Of a stretch of DNA of 64,000 nt, positions 1 to 8,102 are shown one piece after another. The DNA lies in assembly GCA_963738545.1 (NCBI GenBank), contig CAVTXA010000007.1, forward strand, positions 1,203,151-1,267,150, in the 5' to 3' direction. Within the stretch, counting starts at the first letter, position 1. Each line of letters opens with the position of its first letter. The translations under genes and the position numbers were made by a program. Below the pieces are notes generated by a model. The model worked only from the letters and a program-made list of their open reading frames with translations, made no database searches and was not told where the DNA came from. This stretch comes from Bog-756 sp963738545 (lineage in GTDB: Bacteria > Actinomycetota > Acidimicrobiia > Acidimicrobiales > RAAP-2).

Positions 1-742
1 GCAGCGCGCCACCGGCCGCCGACTGTCCGAAGATCCGGTTCCCGACGTCGGTCAGCCGCTCCATCAGGCTCGACCCGCTCATCTGGGGCCCGACGGACTG
101 CAGGTTCGTGGCGGCGTAGCCCGGATGGGCCGCCACGCTGATCAGGTCGACGCCGTGGCGGGAGGCCCGCCGGTCGAGCTCCAGGGCGAACAGCTGGTTG
201 GCCAACTTGGCCTGGGAGTACGCCGACCACTTGCCGTACTTGGCCGTGCCTTGCAGGTCGTCGAAGCGGATCCGCCCCATCTGGGCCACCGCACTGCTCA
301 CCGTGACCACCCGGGCGCCGGGACGGGCCAGCAGGCTGTCGAGCAGGTGGGCCGTGAGGGCGAAATGGCCGAGGTGGTTGGTTCCGAACTGCATCTCGAA
401 GCCGTCGGCCGTCTCCCGGCGGGGGATGGCCATCACCCCGGCGTTGTTGAGCAGGATGTCCAGGCCGTCGTGACCATTCTCGAAGCCTGCAGCAAAGCCG
501 GCCACCGAGTCCAGGTCGGCCAGATCCAGCGGAGACAGGCTGATGGTGGCATCCGGTACGGCCAGGCGGATGCGGTCGAGGGCGTCGGCCCCCTTGCCCT
601 GGTCGCGACAGGCCAGCACCACGTCGGCGCCGGCCCGGGCCAAAGCCAGGGCCGACTCGAACCCGAGGCCGCTGTTGGCCCCGGTGACGACGGCGATGCG
701 GCCGGTGAGGTCAGGGATGTCGTCGGTGGTCCACGCAGGCAT
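1..742 (-). CDS. SDR oxidoreductase, retinol-dehydrogenase-like (3' end cut by window edge)
   Basis: Short-chain dehydrogenase/reductase, NAD(P)-dependent. The ATG is at 742-740 and the frame stays open to base 1, so the C-terminus lies outside the window. Visible motifs are the cofactor-binding TGANSGLG near residue 19, the NNAG motif and the catalytic YSQAK, in the order of a classical SDR. The sequence following them (LANQLFALEL) is the pattern of WW-oxidoreductase/retinol-dehydrogenase-like members. It is divergent from the aldo/keto reductase gene with about 60 bases between the starts. The substrate cannot be told. Confidence 0.85.
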   Translation of the reverse strand, partial: MPAWTTDDIPDLTGRIAVVTGANSGLGFESALALARAGADVVLACRDQGKGADALDRIRLAVPDATISLSPLDLADLDSVAGFAAGFENGHDGLDILLNNAGVMAIPRRETADGFEMQFGTNHLGHFALTAHLLDSLLARPGARVVTVSSAVAQMGRIRFDDLQGTAKYGKWSAYSQAKLANQLFALELDRRASRHGVDLISVAAHPGYAATNLQSVGPQMSGSSLMERLTDVGNRIFGQSAAGGAL

Positions 743-801
743 GCCCTGCACCTTAGGTGGATCACCAGGACTCGGCCTCCCGCGTGCTCTACCGTGACGC
801 C

Positions 802-1788
802 ATGACCTACCGAGCCGTCGACACCCGCTACGACACCATGGCCTACCGCCGGTGCGGACGCAGCGGGATCACCCTCCCGCTGGTCTCCCTCGGCGTATGG
901 CACAACTTCGGCGACGCCCGGCCCGCCGACGAGATCGAGGCCATGCTCACCCGGGCCTTCGACCTCGGCATCACCCATTTCGACCTGGCCAACAACTACG
1001 GACCCCCCTACGGCTCCGCCGAGACCAATGTGGGCAAGGTGCTCCGCGGCGCCCTCGCCCCCTACCGTGACGAGCTCATCCTCTCCACCAAAGCAGGCTG
1101 GGACATGTGGCCCGGCCCCTACGGCGACGGGGGCTCCCGGAAGTACCTGCTGGCCAGCCTCGACGCCAGCCTGGCCCGCATGGGCGTCGAGTACGTCGAC
1201 ATCTTCTACTCGCACCGGTTCGACCCTGACACCCCGTTGGAGGAGACCATGGGGGCACTGGACAGCGCCGTGCGCCAGGGCAAGGCCCTCTATGTCGGCA
1301 TCTCCTCCTACCCGCCGGAACAGACGGCCGAGGCGGCCAGGATCCTGGGCACCATGGGCACGCCCCTCCTCATCCACCAGCCGCCCTACTCCATGTTCAA
1401 CCGGTGGATCGAGCACGGTCTGCTCGACACGTTCGGCCAGCTCGAGGTGGGATGCATCGTCTTCTCGCCCCTGGCCCAGGGCCTGCTCACCGACCGGTAC
1501 CTCGAGGGCATCCCCGAGGGCTCCCGGGCCAGCCGCGGGGACAGCCTGGACCCGGCGTTCGTCACCGACGCGCTCCGCGAGCGGGTGCGCGCCCTCGATG
1601 CCATCGCCCGCCAACGGGGCCAGTCCCTGGCCCAGATGGCGCTGGCCTGGACGGTCCGGGATCCCCGGGTCACCTCGACCCTCATCGGGGCCAGCAGCCT
1701 CGAACAGCTGGAGCAGAACGTGGCCACGCTGGACACGCTGGGCTTCACCGATGAGGAGCTGGTCGCCATCGACGCCGTCCTCTCCTGA
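802..1788 (+). CDS. Aldo/keto reductase, YghZ-type
   Basis: NADPH-dependent aldo/keto reductase of the YghZ (L-glyceraldehyde-3-phosphate reductase) group, which is related to potassium-channel beta subunits. The N-terminus carries YRRCGRSGITLPLVSLG and then HFDLANNYGPPYGSAE, which holds the catalytic Asp and Tyr; KAGWDMWPGPYGDGGSRKYL and the SHRFD motif follow. Length (328 residues) is normal for the family. The frame is open from 757, but ATG 802 puts the family N-terminus (MTYRAV) at the start, so I use it. The true substrate is not known. Confidence 0.88.
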   Translation: MTYRAVDTRYDTMAYRRCGRSGITLPLVSLGVWHNFGDARPADEIEAMLTRAFDLGITHFDLANNYGPPYGSAETNVGKVLRGALAPYRDELILSTKAGWDMWPGPYGDGGSRKYLLASLDASLARMGVEYVDIFYSHRFDPDTPLEETMGALDSAVRQGKALYVGISSYPPEQTAEAARILGTMGTPLLIHQPPYSMFNRWIEHGLLDTFGQLEVGCIVFSPLAQGLLTDRYLEGIPEGSRASRGDSLDPAFVTDALRERVRALDAIARQRGQSLAQMALAWTVRDPRVTSTLIGASSLEQLEQNVATLDTLGFTDEELVAIDAVLS

Positions 1789-1836
1789 GGGCCGGGCGCC
1801 CAGGTCCTCAGGAGGGTCGGCTGCCCGACCGGTGAC

Positions 1837-3309
1837 TCAGGCTCGAGCGGCGCGGCGGGGACGGGACCGGCTGAGCCGGTAGTGCCAGAGTGGGAAGAGG
1901 CGGGTGCGGAGCCAGTACCGACCACCGCTGAAGGGGAGCTGGGTCACGACCTTGCCCGACGCCGTCGTGAAGTAGTTGGTGCAGCCGGCCAGCCACACCG
2001 TGCCCTCCATGGCGGCCTGGATGCGTCGGTTGTACCTCGCCATCACCCGGCGACGCACGTCGACGGCTCCGATCCCCAGCCGCCGCATGGTCGACAGGGC
2101 GGCCATGACGTAGTGGCTCTGGGCCTCGTGGAAGAAGAGGATGGAGTTCACGCCGTTGGTGTTCGGGCCGTAGAGCATGAAGAAGTTGGGGTAGCCCGCC
2201 ACCGACAGGCCCAGATAGGCCTCGGCCCCGTCCTTCCAGGTGTCGCGGAGGTGGCGTCCGTCCCGGCCGACGACATCCACCGTGGTCAGGAATTCGTTGG
2301 CCACGAAGCCCGTCCCGTAGATGATGGTGTCGACCCGGTGGTGCTCGCCGTCCGCGGTGACCACGCCGGCCTCGGTGATCTCGGTGATGGGCTCGGTCAC
2401 CACCCGGACATTCGGTCGGGTGAGGGCCGGGTACCAGGCACGGGACATGAGTGGCCGCTTGCACCCCACCGGGTAGTCCGGGGTGAGGGCGGCGGCGAGT
2501 ACCGGGTCCTCGACCTTGCGGTGCAGGTAGGAGCGGGCCAGCTCGGTCTGCATGGTGGTCAGCTCGGAATCGGCCCGGAAGTCGGCCCGTTGATAGGTCA
2601 TCCAGATCTGCCAGCGGTGCCGGCGGGCGGCCAGCGGCACCCGGGCGAAGCGGCGCTGCTGATCGGCCGAGTAGGGCCCCTCGTGACGCGGGGTGATCCA
2701 GATGGGGGTGCGCTGGAAGACGGTGAGGTGCTCAACCTCGGGGGCGATGGCCGGCACGTACTGGACCGCACTGGCACCGGTCCCGATCGAAGCCACGCGT
2801 TCGCCGGCCACCGGGCGGGAGTGGTCCCACCGGGAGGAGTGGAAGGTTCGGCCGGCGAAACGCTCGACTCCTGGGAAGTCGGGGACATGGGGCACATTGA
2901 GCATGCCCAGTCCGCTCACCACCACGTCGGCGCAACACTGCTCCCCGGTGGCCATGGTCAGAGTCCAGGCCAGCGACGATTCGTCCCACCGCGCCTCGAC
3001 GACCCGGGTCGCGGTCCGGACGTGGGGACGCACCCCGAAGCGGTCGGTGCACGCCTCCAGGTAGGCCAGGATCTCCGGTTGCCCGGCGTAGGTCCGGCTC
3101 CACCACGGATTGGGTGCGAACGAGAAGGAGTACAGGTGGGAGGGGACGTCGCAGGCGGCACCGGGATAGGTGTTGTCCCGCCACGTCCCCCCGACCCCGT
3201 CGGACTGCTCGTAGATGGTGAAGTCGTAGCCAGCCCGCTTCAGGCGGATGCCCATGGCGATACCCCCGGCCCCCGCTCCGAGGATGGCCACTGTCGGCTT
3301 GGCGTTCAC
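1837..3309 (-). CDS. Flavin-containing monooxygenase, Baeyer-Villiger type
   Basis: FAD- and NADPH-dependent monooxygenase of 490 residues. The FAD-binding GAGAGG is at residues 11-16. The Baeyer-Villiger fingerprint FxGxxxHxxxW is exact at residues 151-161 (FAGRTFHSSRW). A second Rossmann motif, GTGASA, follows at about 176-181. These enzymes insert oxygen next to a ketone or oxidise heteroatoms. It lies 10 bases downstream of the VOC gene on the same strand, so the two are probably one transcript. The substrate is not predictable from sequence. Confidence 0.88.
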   Translation of the reverse strand: MNAKPTVAILGAGAGGIAMGIRLKRAGYDFTIYEQSDGVGGTWRDNTYPGAACDVPSHLYSFSFAPNPWWSRTYAGQPEILAYLEACTDRFGVRPHVRTATRVVEARWDESSLAWTLTMATGEQCCADVVVSGLGMLNVPHVPDFPGVERFAGRTFHSSRWDHSRPVAGERVASIGTGASAVQYVPAIAPEVEHLTVFQRTPIWITPRHEGPYSADQQRRFARVPLAARRHRWQIWMTYQRADFRADSELTTMQTELARSYLHRKVEDPVLAAALTPDYPVGCKRPLMSRAWYPALTRPNVRVVTEPITEITEAGVVTADGEHHRVDTIIYGTGFVANEFLTTVDVVGRDGRHLRDTWKDGAEAYLGLSVAGYPNFFMLYGPNTNGVNSILFFHEAQSHYVMAALSTMRRLGIGAVDVRRRVMARYNRRIQAAMEGTVWLAGCTNYFTTASGKVVTQLPFSGGRYWLRTRLFPLWHYRLSRSRPRRAARA

Positions 3310-3319
3310 GGCCTGCCGT

Positions 3320-3772
3320 TCATCCCGGGGTGAGCCGCTCGAGATTGGTCGAGGCGCCGGAGTCCACCAGCTCCACCGCCACCCCGTCGGGGTCCCGGAC
3401 GACGGCCATGGCGATCCCCGAGACCACGATCCGACGGGGCCTCCCCCCGAGACCCAGGGAGGCCAGCCGCTCGAGCGCCGTCTCGACGTCGGTCATGACC
3501 GACACCAGGAGCAGTCCGGCCCGGGGTGGTCCCGGCTCCACGGCGGCGGGCACATCTCCCAGGTCGACCAGCTCGACGATGCCACCGTCCGGGCTGGCTG
3601 GGTCACCCAGGAACACGGCCCGCAGCGCATCGGTGGGGGCCCCGAGCAACGTGGGCCAGTCGCCCCGGAAGCGCTCGTCCATCAACACGGTGAAGCCCAG
3701 ACCGTCGCGCCAGAACCGCAGGCTCTCCTCGACATCGGTCACACAGACAGCCGAATGGTGCACCACGGACAC
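3320..3772 (-). CDS. VOC (glyoxalase/bleomycin-resistance fold) family protein
   Basis: A 150-residue vicinal-oxygen-chelate protein. It starts HHSAVCVTDVEESLRFW, the usual first metal-ligand strand, and ends with the DPDGVAVELVD strand that carries the C-terminal Glu ligand. Two beta-alpha-beta-beta-beta modules fit the length. It precedes the monooxygenase gene by 10 bases on the same strand and could act on its product or substrate, but that is only context. VOC proteins range from dioxygenases to isomerases, so no reaction is assigned. Confidence 0.8.
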   Translation of the reverse strand: MSVVHHSAVCVTDVEESLRFWRDGLGFTVLMDERFRGDWPTLLGAPTDALRAVFLGDPASPDGGIVELVDLGDVPAAVEPGPPRAGLLLVSVMTDVETALERLASLGLGGRPRRIVVSGIAMAVVRDPDGVAVELVDSGASTNLERLTPG

Positions 3773-3847
3773 CGCTCCACCTCCCCAGCCCCTCTCGCTC
3801 GGTCACGGCCCATAAGGTTCTACTCGACAGGTCGACCCGGCAGGTAC

Positions 3848-3893
3848 GAAGGAGGCAGGACCCATGAGACGACGAGGACCGCTGGCGTCGTGA
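3848..3893 (+). promoter_or_regulatory. Strong Shine-Dalgarno plus 9-residue leader ORF overlapping the SDR start
   Basis: GAAGGAGG at 3848-3855 sits eight bases before ATG 3864, which opens a nine-codon frame (MRRRGPLAS) ending in TGA 3891-3893. That stop overlaps GTG 3890, in frame with the SDR, as GTGA. The SDR start itself has no good Shine-Dalgarno sequence. This looks like a leader ORF feeding ribosomes to the SDR by coupling. A sequencing or evolutionary frameshift that moved the original N-terminus out of frame would look similar. Confidence 0.45.
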
Positions 3894-4666
3894 GCATGGA
3901 TGGTTCCAGGGTGGTCGGGTCCGGCGGGCCCGGGGTGGTGGTCGGGTCCGGCGGGCCCGCGGTGGTGGTCGGGGGCGCTTCGGGCATCGGTGCGGCGGTG
4001 GCGGCGCGCTACCGGGCCGCCGGCGTGGAGGTGGTGGTCTGGGACCGGACCCCGGGCAGCGACGACATCGAGTGCGACATCACCGATCCCGTCCAGGTCG
4101 ACGCGGCCGCCCGAGTCACGATCGAGCGGGCCGGCGTGCCCACCGAGGTGACGGTGACCGCCGGCATCGGCCACAGCGGACTGCTCGCCGAGGTCGACCC
4201 CTCGGCGTGGGACGAGGTGATGGGGATCAACGCCAAGGGGGTGTGGTTGGCCATGCGGGCCCTGGCCGGCGAGATGGTCGCGGCGGGTGGCGGATCGGTC
4301 GTGGCCGTCAGCAGTGTGAGCGCCCATCTGGTCGACGCCACCATGGGCCTCTACTGTGCGTCCAAGGCAGCCCTGGACATGGTGGTCAAGGTCGCTGCCG
4401 TTGAGTGGTCCCCGTCGGTGCGGGTCAACGCGGTGGCCCCGGGGGTCACCGACACCCCGATGCTGGGTCCAGCGCCTCGGGACGGCTCGTGGCTCACCGG
4501 CGTCTCCGACCGAACCGCACTCGGACGTCTGGGCCGACCGGATGACGTCGCCGAGGCCGTGCTGGCCGTCCACGGCATGCACTGGGTGACCGGTCAGATC
4601 ATCGAGTGCGACGGCGGACTGTCTCTGCACAGTCCGATCGACCCGACTGGTCGGCACCGAGACTGA
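3890..4666 (+). CDS. SDR family oxidoreductase
   Basis: Short-chain dehydrogenase/reductase of about 258 residues. The Rossmann motif appears as GGASGIG, followed by an Asp (VVWDR) that would favour NAD. The catalytic Ser is in AVSSVSAH and the YCASK motif holds Tyr and Lys. The end, GQIIECDGGLSL, is the normal SDR C-terminus. The frame is open far upstream, but family homology begins here. GTG 3890 overlaps the stop of a short leader ORF, and ATG 3896 is the alternative. The first 25 residues contain a duplicated VVGSGGP element that normal SDRs lack. Confidence 0.82.
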   Translation: MSMDGSRVVGSGGPGVVVGSGGPAVVVGGASGIGAAVAARYRAAGVEVVVWDRTPGSDDIECDITDPVQVDAAARVTIERAGVPTEVTVTAGIGHSGLLAEVDPSAWDEVMGINAKGVWLAMRALAGEMVAAGGGSVVAVSSVSAHLVDATMGLYCASKAALDMVVKVAAVEWSPSVRVNAVAPGVTDTPMLGPAPRDGSWLTGVSDRTALGRLGRPDDVAEAVLAVHGMHWVTGQIIECDGGLSLHSPIDPTGRHRD

Positions 4667-4681
4667 GCCGACCCGTCGGGA

Positions 4682-6715
4682 TCACCCACCCCCGCCGGGG
4701 ACACGGGGCACGGCGAGGCCCCGGTAGCCGGAGGGCGGTTGGTCGTCGGGACAGGCGCCGGGCGGGTCGTCGTAACGGGGGTCCTGCGTCCACGACCCGA
4801 ACTCCCATCCGGCCTTCGGGGCCGCCAGTCCGAGCAGCGGAGTGAGCTCCTGGGTCACCAGCGCCCCGAACTGGGCCGCGCCATACGGGCACATGTGGGT
4901 GTTGTCGAGCTTTCGGGCCCGGACCCACGTCCCCGACGGCGTCCGCATCCAGGTCAGGAACCTCCCGTGGGGTGCGAACAGCTGCTGGGTGCTCAAGAAC
5001 TCGGCCCGGCCGGGGAACGCCGCCACCGCCTGCCGGGCGGCATCGTCCCAGGCGTCGGTGACCTCGGTCTGCTTCAGCCAGGCCGCCTGCCGGGCGGCGG
5101 CGTCGGTGATGGAGTCCGTGGGCCCCTGTTGGGGGAATTGCAGGAGGACCACCAGTCCCACACCGTCGGGGGGCGCAAGCTGGGCGGCGATGAAGCGCTC
5201 CAGCAGGGCTCGGTAGGCGGTGGGATCGGCCTCGGCCTCCGGGTCGTCCCAAGACCATGTCCCGATGGCGATCTGGGGTCGGGACTGGGCCAGGGTCTGG
5301 CTGACGTCGACGGGCCACGTCTGATCGGTGGTCAACCCCCAACCGGGGAAGGCGTTGTCGACCACGATCGATGCGTCCCCGGTGGCCTGCAGGGCGGCGG
5401 TGATCCCGGGCGAACTGTCCACCATCACGCTGTCACCGAAGATCCAGACCCGGTAGGGCTGACCCGGCACGCTCGGCGTGAGGACGGGCCGGGACCTGGC
5501 CACGGTGCCGGCGGTCACCGTCGGCGACAAGGCCACCTCACCCGAGGTGGCCTTCGGGGGTCCGACGGTGCCGAGCACGATCACCAACGCGGTCACCACC
5601 ACCCCGCCGGCGGCGAAGCCGACCGTCGGGATGTGGAGACGCCGGTGGAGCGCGGCCCAGTCGGCATGACGCAGGGGTCGTTCGACGAGGTAGTAGCTGG
5701 CACAGGACAGGGCCACCATGGCGACGAGGCGGGATACCAGCAGCGGCCAGCCCGACCATCCCGTGGCCGTGGGTGTCATCAGCACGATCACCGGCCAGTG
5801 CCACAGGTACAGGCTGTAGGAGATGAGTCCGATCCACCGGAGGGGGCCAAGGGCCAGCACCCTCCCGCCCACACCGCTCGGTGCCCGCAGCCCCCCCACG
5901 ATGACCAGTGCCGCGCACCCGGCGATGGCCACCAGGCCGCCGTCCCAGATCCACCCGGGCGGGCCGCCGGCCCGGGAGGCGCCGAGGGCGACCCCGGCCA
6001 GCCCGACCAGGGTGAGGACCGACCACAGGCGGGGCCGCGCCGTCGTCGATCCGGGCGGCCACACCATGGCCGCCGCTCCGCCAAGGAGGAGCTCCCAGGC
6101 CCGGGTGTCGGTGCCCAGGTAGGCACGGTTGGGCCCGAGGAGGTGGGCGGCCACACCCATCCAGATGGCCGAGGCCACGCCGAGCACCACGGTGAGGATG
6201 AGGAGCGGCCGGTCCGGTGACCCCTTCCGGCGCGCCCGTGAGCCGGCGGTGACCCCGAGGATGACCAGGGGCCAGACCAGGTAGTACTGCTCCTCGATGG
6301 CCAGGGACCAGGTCTGCTGGAGCGGGTTCACCGAGAGGAACTGGGCGAAGTAGCCGTGCCCGGCGACGATCTGCTGCCAGTTGGCCACGTAGAACAAGGT
6401 GGCCAGGGCCGGGGCCCGGAGTTGGGCGGGAACGAGGCCCGTCCCACCGGCCCAGGCGTAGACCGACAACACGACCAAGAGGAGGAGCACCGCGGGCAGC
6501 AGTCGCTTGGCCCGGCGGCCCCAGAAGGTGGCCAGACTCCCCGGCGGACGGTCTCCGGCCAGCAGGATGCTCGTGATCAGGTAGCCCGAGAGGACGAAGA
6601 AGAGGTCGACCCCCACCCATCCCCCCCGGAGGTAGCCGAGGTGGTACGCCACCACCGCGGCGATGGCGAGGGCGCGGACGCCGTCGAACTGGGGGACATA
6701 CCGGCGGAGGGCCAA
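4682..6715 (-). CDS. Acyltransferase 3 (OafA-like) fused to SGNH hydrolase domain
   Basis: Membrane O-acyltransferase of 677 residues. The N-terminal half has about ten hydrophobic segments and starts QFDGVRALAIAAVVAYH, with the catalytic-type His of the family, then GGWVGVDLFFVLSGYLIT. After the last membrane helix (about residue 375-395) comes an extracytoplasmic SGNH-like domain that begins with FGDSVMVDS and carries DNTHMCPYG near its end. OafA-type proteins put acetyl or similar groups on surface polysaccharide. It is convergent with the SDR gene. Confidence 0.88.
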   Translation of the reverse strand: MALRRYVPQFDGVRALAIAAVVAYHLGYLRGGWVGVDLFFVLSGYLITSILLAGDRPPGSLATFWGRRAKRLLPAVLLLLVVLSVYAWAGGTGLVPAQLRAPALATLFYVANWQQIVAGHGYFAQFLSVNPLQQTWSLAIEEQYYLVWPLVILGVTAGSRARRKGSPDRPLLILTVVLGVASAIWMGVAAHLLGPNRAYLGTDTRAWELLLGGAAAMVWPPGSTTARPRLWSVLTLVGLAGVALGASRAGGPPGWIWDGGLVAIAGCAALVIVGGLRAPSGVGGRVLALGPLRWIGLISYSLYLWHWPVIVLMTPTATGWSGWPLLVSRLVAMVALSCASYYLVERPLRHADWAALHRRLHIPTVGFAAGGVVVTALVIVLGTVGPPKATSGEVALSPTVTAGTVARSRPVLTPSVPGQPYRVWIFGDSVMVDSSPGITAALQATGDASIVVDNAFPGWGLTTDQTWPVDVSQTLAQSRPQIAIGTWSWDDPEAEADPTAYRALLERFIAAQLAPPDGVGLVVLLQFPQQGPTDSITDAAARQAAWLKQTEVTDAWDDAARQAVAAFPGRAEFLSTQQLFAPHGRFLTWMRTPSGTWVRARKLDNTHMCPYGAAQFGALVTQELTPLLGLAAPKAGWEFGSWTQDPRYDDPPGACPDDQPPSGYRGLAVPRVPGGGG

Positions 6716-6873
6716 GGGCCATCCAGCTTCGCGCCGGTCGGCCGACCGTGGCGAGTGCCCCGCTCCGATGGCCAGTCGGCTTGGAGCTCAGCGTGCGGAC
6801 CGACCGCACCTGCGGGCGCCGCTCGTCGGGGTGATGGAGGGTTGCTCTCCGGTCCCGTGGCCGCTCCGTCGGC

Positions 6874-8049
6874 TCAGGTGGGGCCGGAGCTGTCCCCGGC
6901 CGAGTAGGAGTGGGCCCCGGTGCCGGCCAGGTGGCCCCCGTCGACGATCAGGTACTCGTCCCGGATCGGCGTGCCGGCGAAGAAGCACTCGAGGATCTCC
7001 CGGGTGCCGGCGGCGTAGCGGGCCTGGGCCGACAGCGAGGTCCCCGAGATGTGCGGCGTCATGCCCTCGTGGGGCATGGTCCGCCACGGATGGTCGGCCG
7101 GAGCGGGCTGGGGATACCAGACGTCCCCGGCGTAGCCGGCCAGCTGGCCGCTCTCGAGGGCCCGCACCACGGCGTCCCGGTCGCAGATCTTGCCCCGGGC
7201 CGTGTTGACCAGGTAGGCCCCCCGCTTCATGCGGGCGAACATGGCGTCGTCGAAGAGGTGCTCGGTCTCGGGGTGGAGCGGGGCGTTGATGGTGACCACG
7301 TCGCACACCGGCACCAGGGAGGCGGCGTCGGGGTGGAAGGTCAGGTGGTACTGCTCTTCCACCTCGGCGGGGAGGCGGTGACGGTCGGTGTAGTGGAGCT
7401 CGACGTCGAAGGGGGCCAGCCGCTTGAGCACGGCCAGGCCGATCCGGCCGGCGGCCACGGTGCCCACCACCATGCCCTCGAGGTCGTAGGACCGCTCCAC
7501 GCAGTCGGCGATGTTCCAACCCTCCTTGACCACCCAGTCGTGGGAGGGGAGGTAGTTCCGCACCAGACCCAGGATCATCATGACCACGTGCTCGGACACC
7601 GAGATGCTGTTCGAGTACGTGACCTCGGCCACGGTGATGCCCGCGGCGATGGCCGCGTCGAGGTCCACGTGGTCCGAGCCGATGCCGGCGGTGAGGGCCA
7701 GCTTCAACTTGGGGGCCTTGGCGATGCGCTCGGCCGTGAGGTAGGCCGGCCAGAAGGGCTGGGAGATGACCACGTCGGCTCCGGGCAGCTCCCGCTCGAA
7801 GACCGAGTCCGGTCCCTCCTTGTCCGACGTCACCACCAGGGTGTGTCCCGCCGCCTCGAGGTAGGACCGGAGCCCGAGGGCACCCGAGACCGAGCCCAGC
7901 AGCTCCCCGGGCGTGAAATCGATGGCCGAGGGCGACGGCACGGTCTGGCCGCCGGGGTAGTGGTCGATGACCGGGAGGTCATCCCGGGCGTAGGTGGTCG
8001 GGTACCCGGTCACCGGGTCGTCATAGAGCACACACAGGATCGTGGCCAT
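6874..8049 (-). CDS. fdh: NAD-dependent formate dehydrogenase
   Basis: Oxidises formate to CO2 with NAD. It is a metal-free D-2-hydroxyacid-dehydrogenase-fold enzyme of 391 residues. Residues N147, R285, Q314 and H333 fall within one position of the known active-site set of Pseudomonas formate dehydrogenase. GTVAAGRIG (196-204) is the characteristic NAD-binding loop of this subfamily, and D222 marks NAD preference. It lies 53 bases downstream of the aldehyde dehydrogenase on the same strand, so the operator at 9606-9621 probably controls it too. Its likely job here is the last step of formaldehyde disposal. Confidence 0.93.
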   Translation of the reverse strand: MATILCVLYDDPVTGYPTTYARDDLPVIDHYPGGQTVPSPSAIDFTPGELLGSVSGALGLRSYLEAAGHTLVVTSDKEGPDSVFERELPGADVVISQPFWPAYLTAERIAKAPKLKLALTAGIGSDHVDLDAAIAAGITVAEVTYSNSISVSEHVVMMILGLVRNYLPSHDWVVKEGWNIADCVERSYDLEGMVVGTVAAGRIGLAVLKRLAPFDVELHYTDRHRLPAEVEEQYHLTFHPDAASLVPVCDVVTINAPLHPETEHLFDDAMFARMKRGAYLVNTARGKICDRDAVVRALESGQLAGYAGDVWYPQPAPADHPWRTMPHEGMTPHISGTSLSAQARYAAGTREILECFFAGTPIRDEYLIVDGGHLAGTGAHSYSAGDSSGPT

Positions 8050-8059
8050 CAGGGGCCTC

Positions 8060-8082
8060 CTTACTGGTCTCGCTTACTGGTC
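8060..8082. repeat. Tandem 10-mer just upstream of formate dehydrogenase
   Basis: CTTACTGGTC occurs at 8060-8069 and again at 8073-8082 with TCG between, in the short gap between aldehyde dehydrogenase and formate dehydrogenase. Read on the coding strand it is GACCAGTAAG twice, and the second copy runs into the AAGGAGG ribosome-binding site of fdh. It may be a small duplication, or a site that affects fdh translation. Confidence 0.5.
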
Positions 8083-8102
8083 CAGGATTGCATCGGATCT
8101 GG

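Noticed and set aside
1882..3333. Long plus-strand frame opposite the Baeyer-Villiger monooxygenase
   Set aside because: It has no recognisable domain and the opposite strand carries exact monooxygenase motifs.
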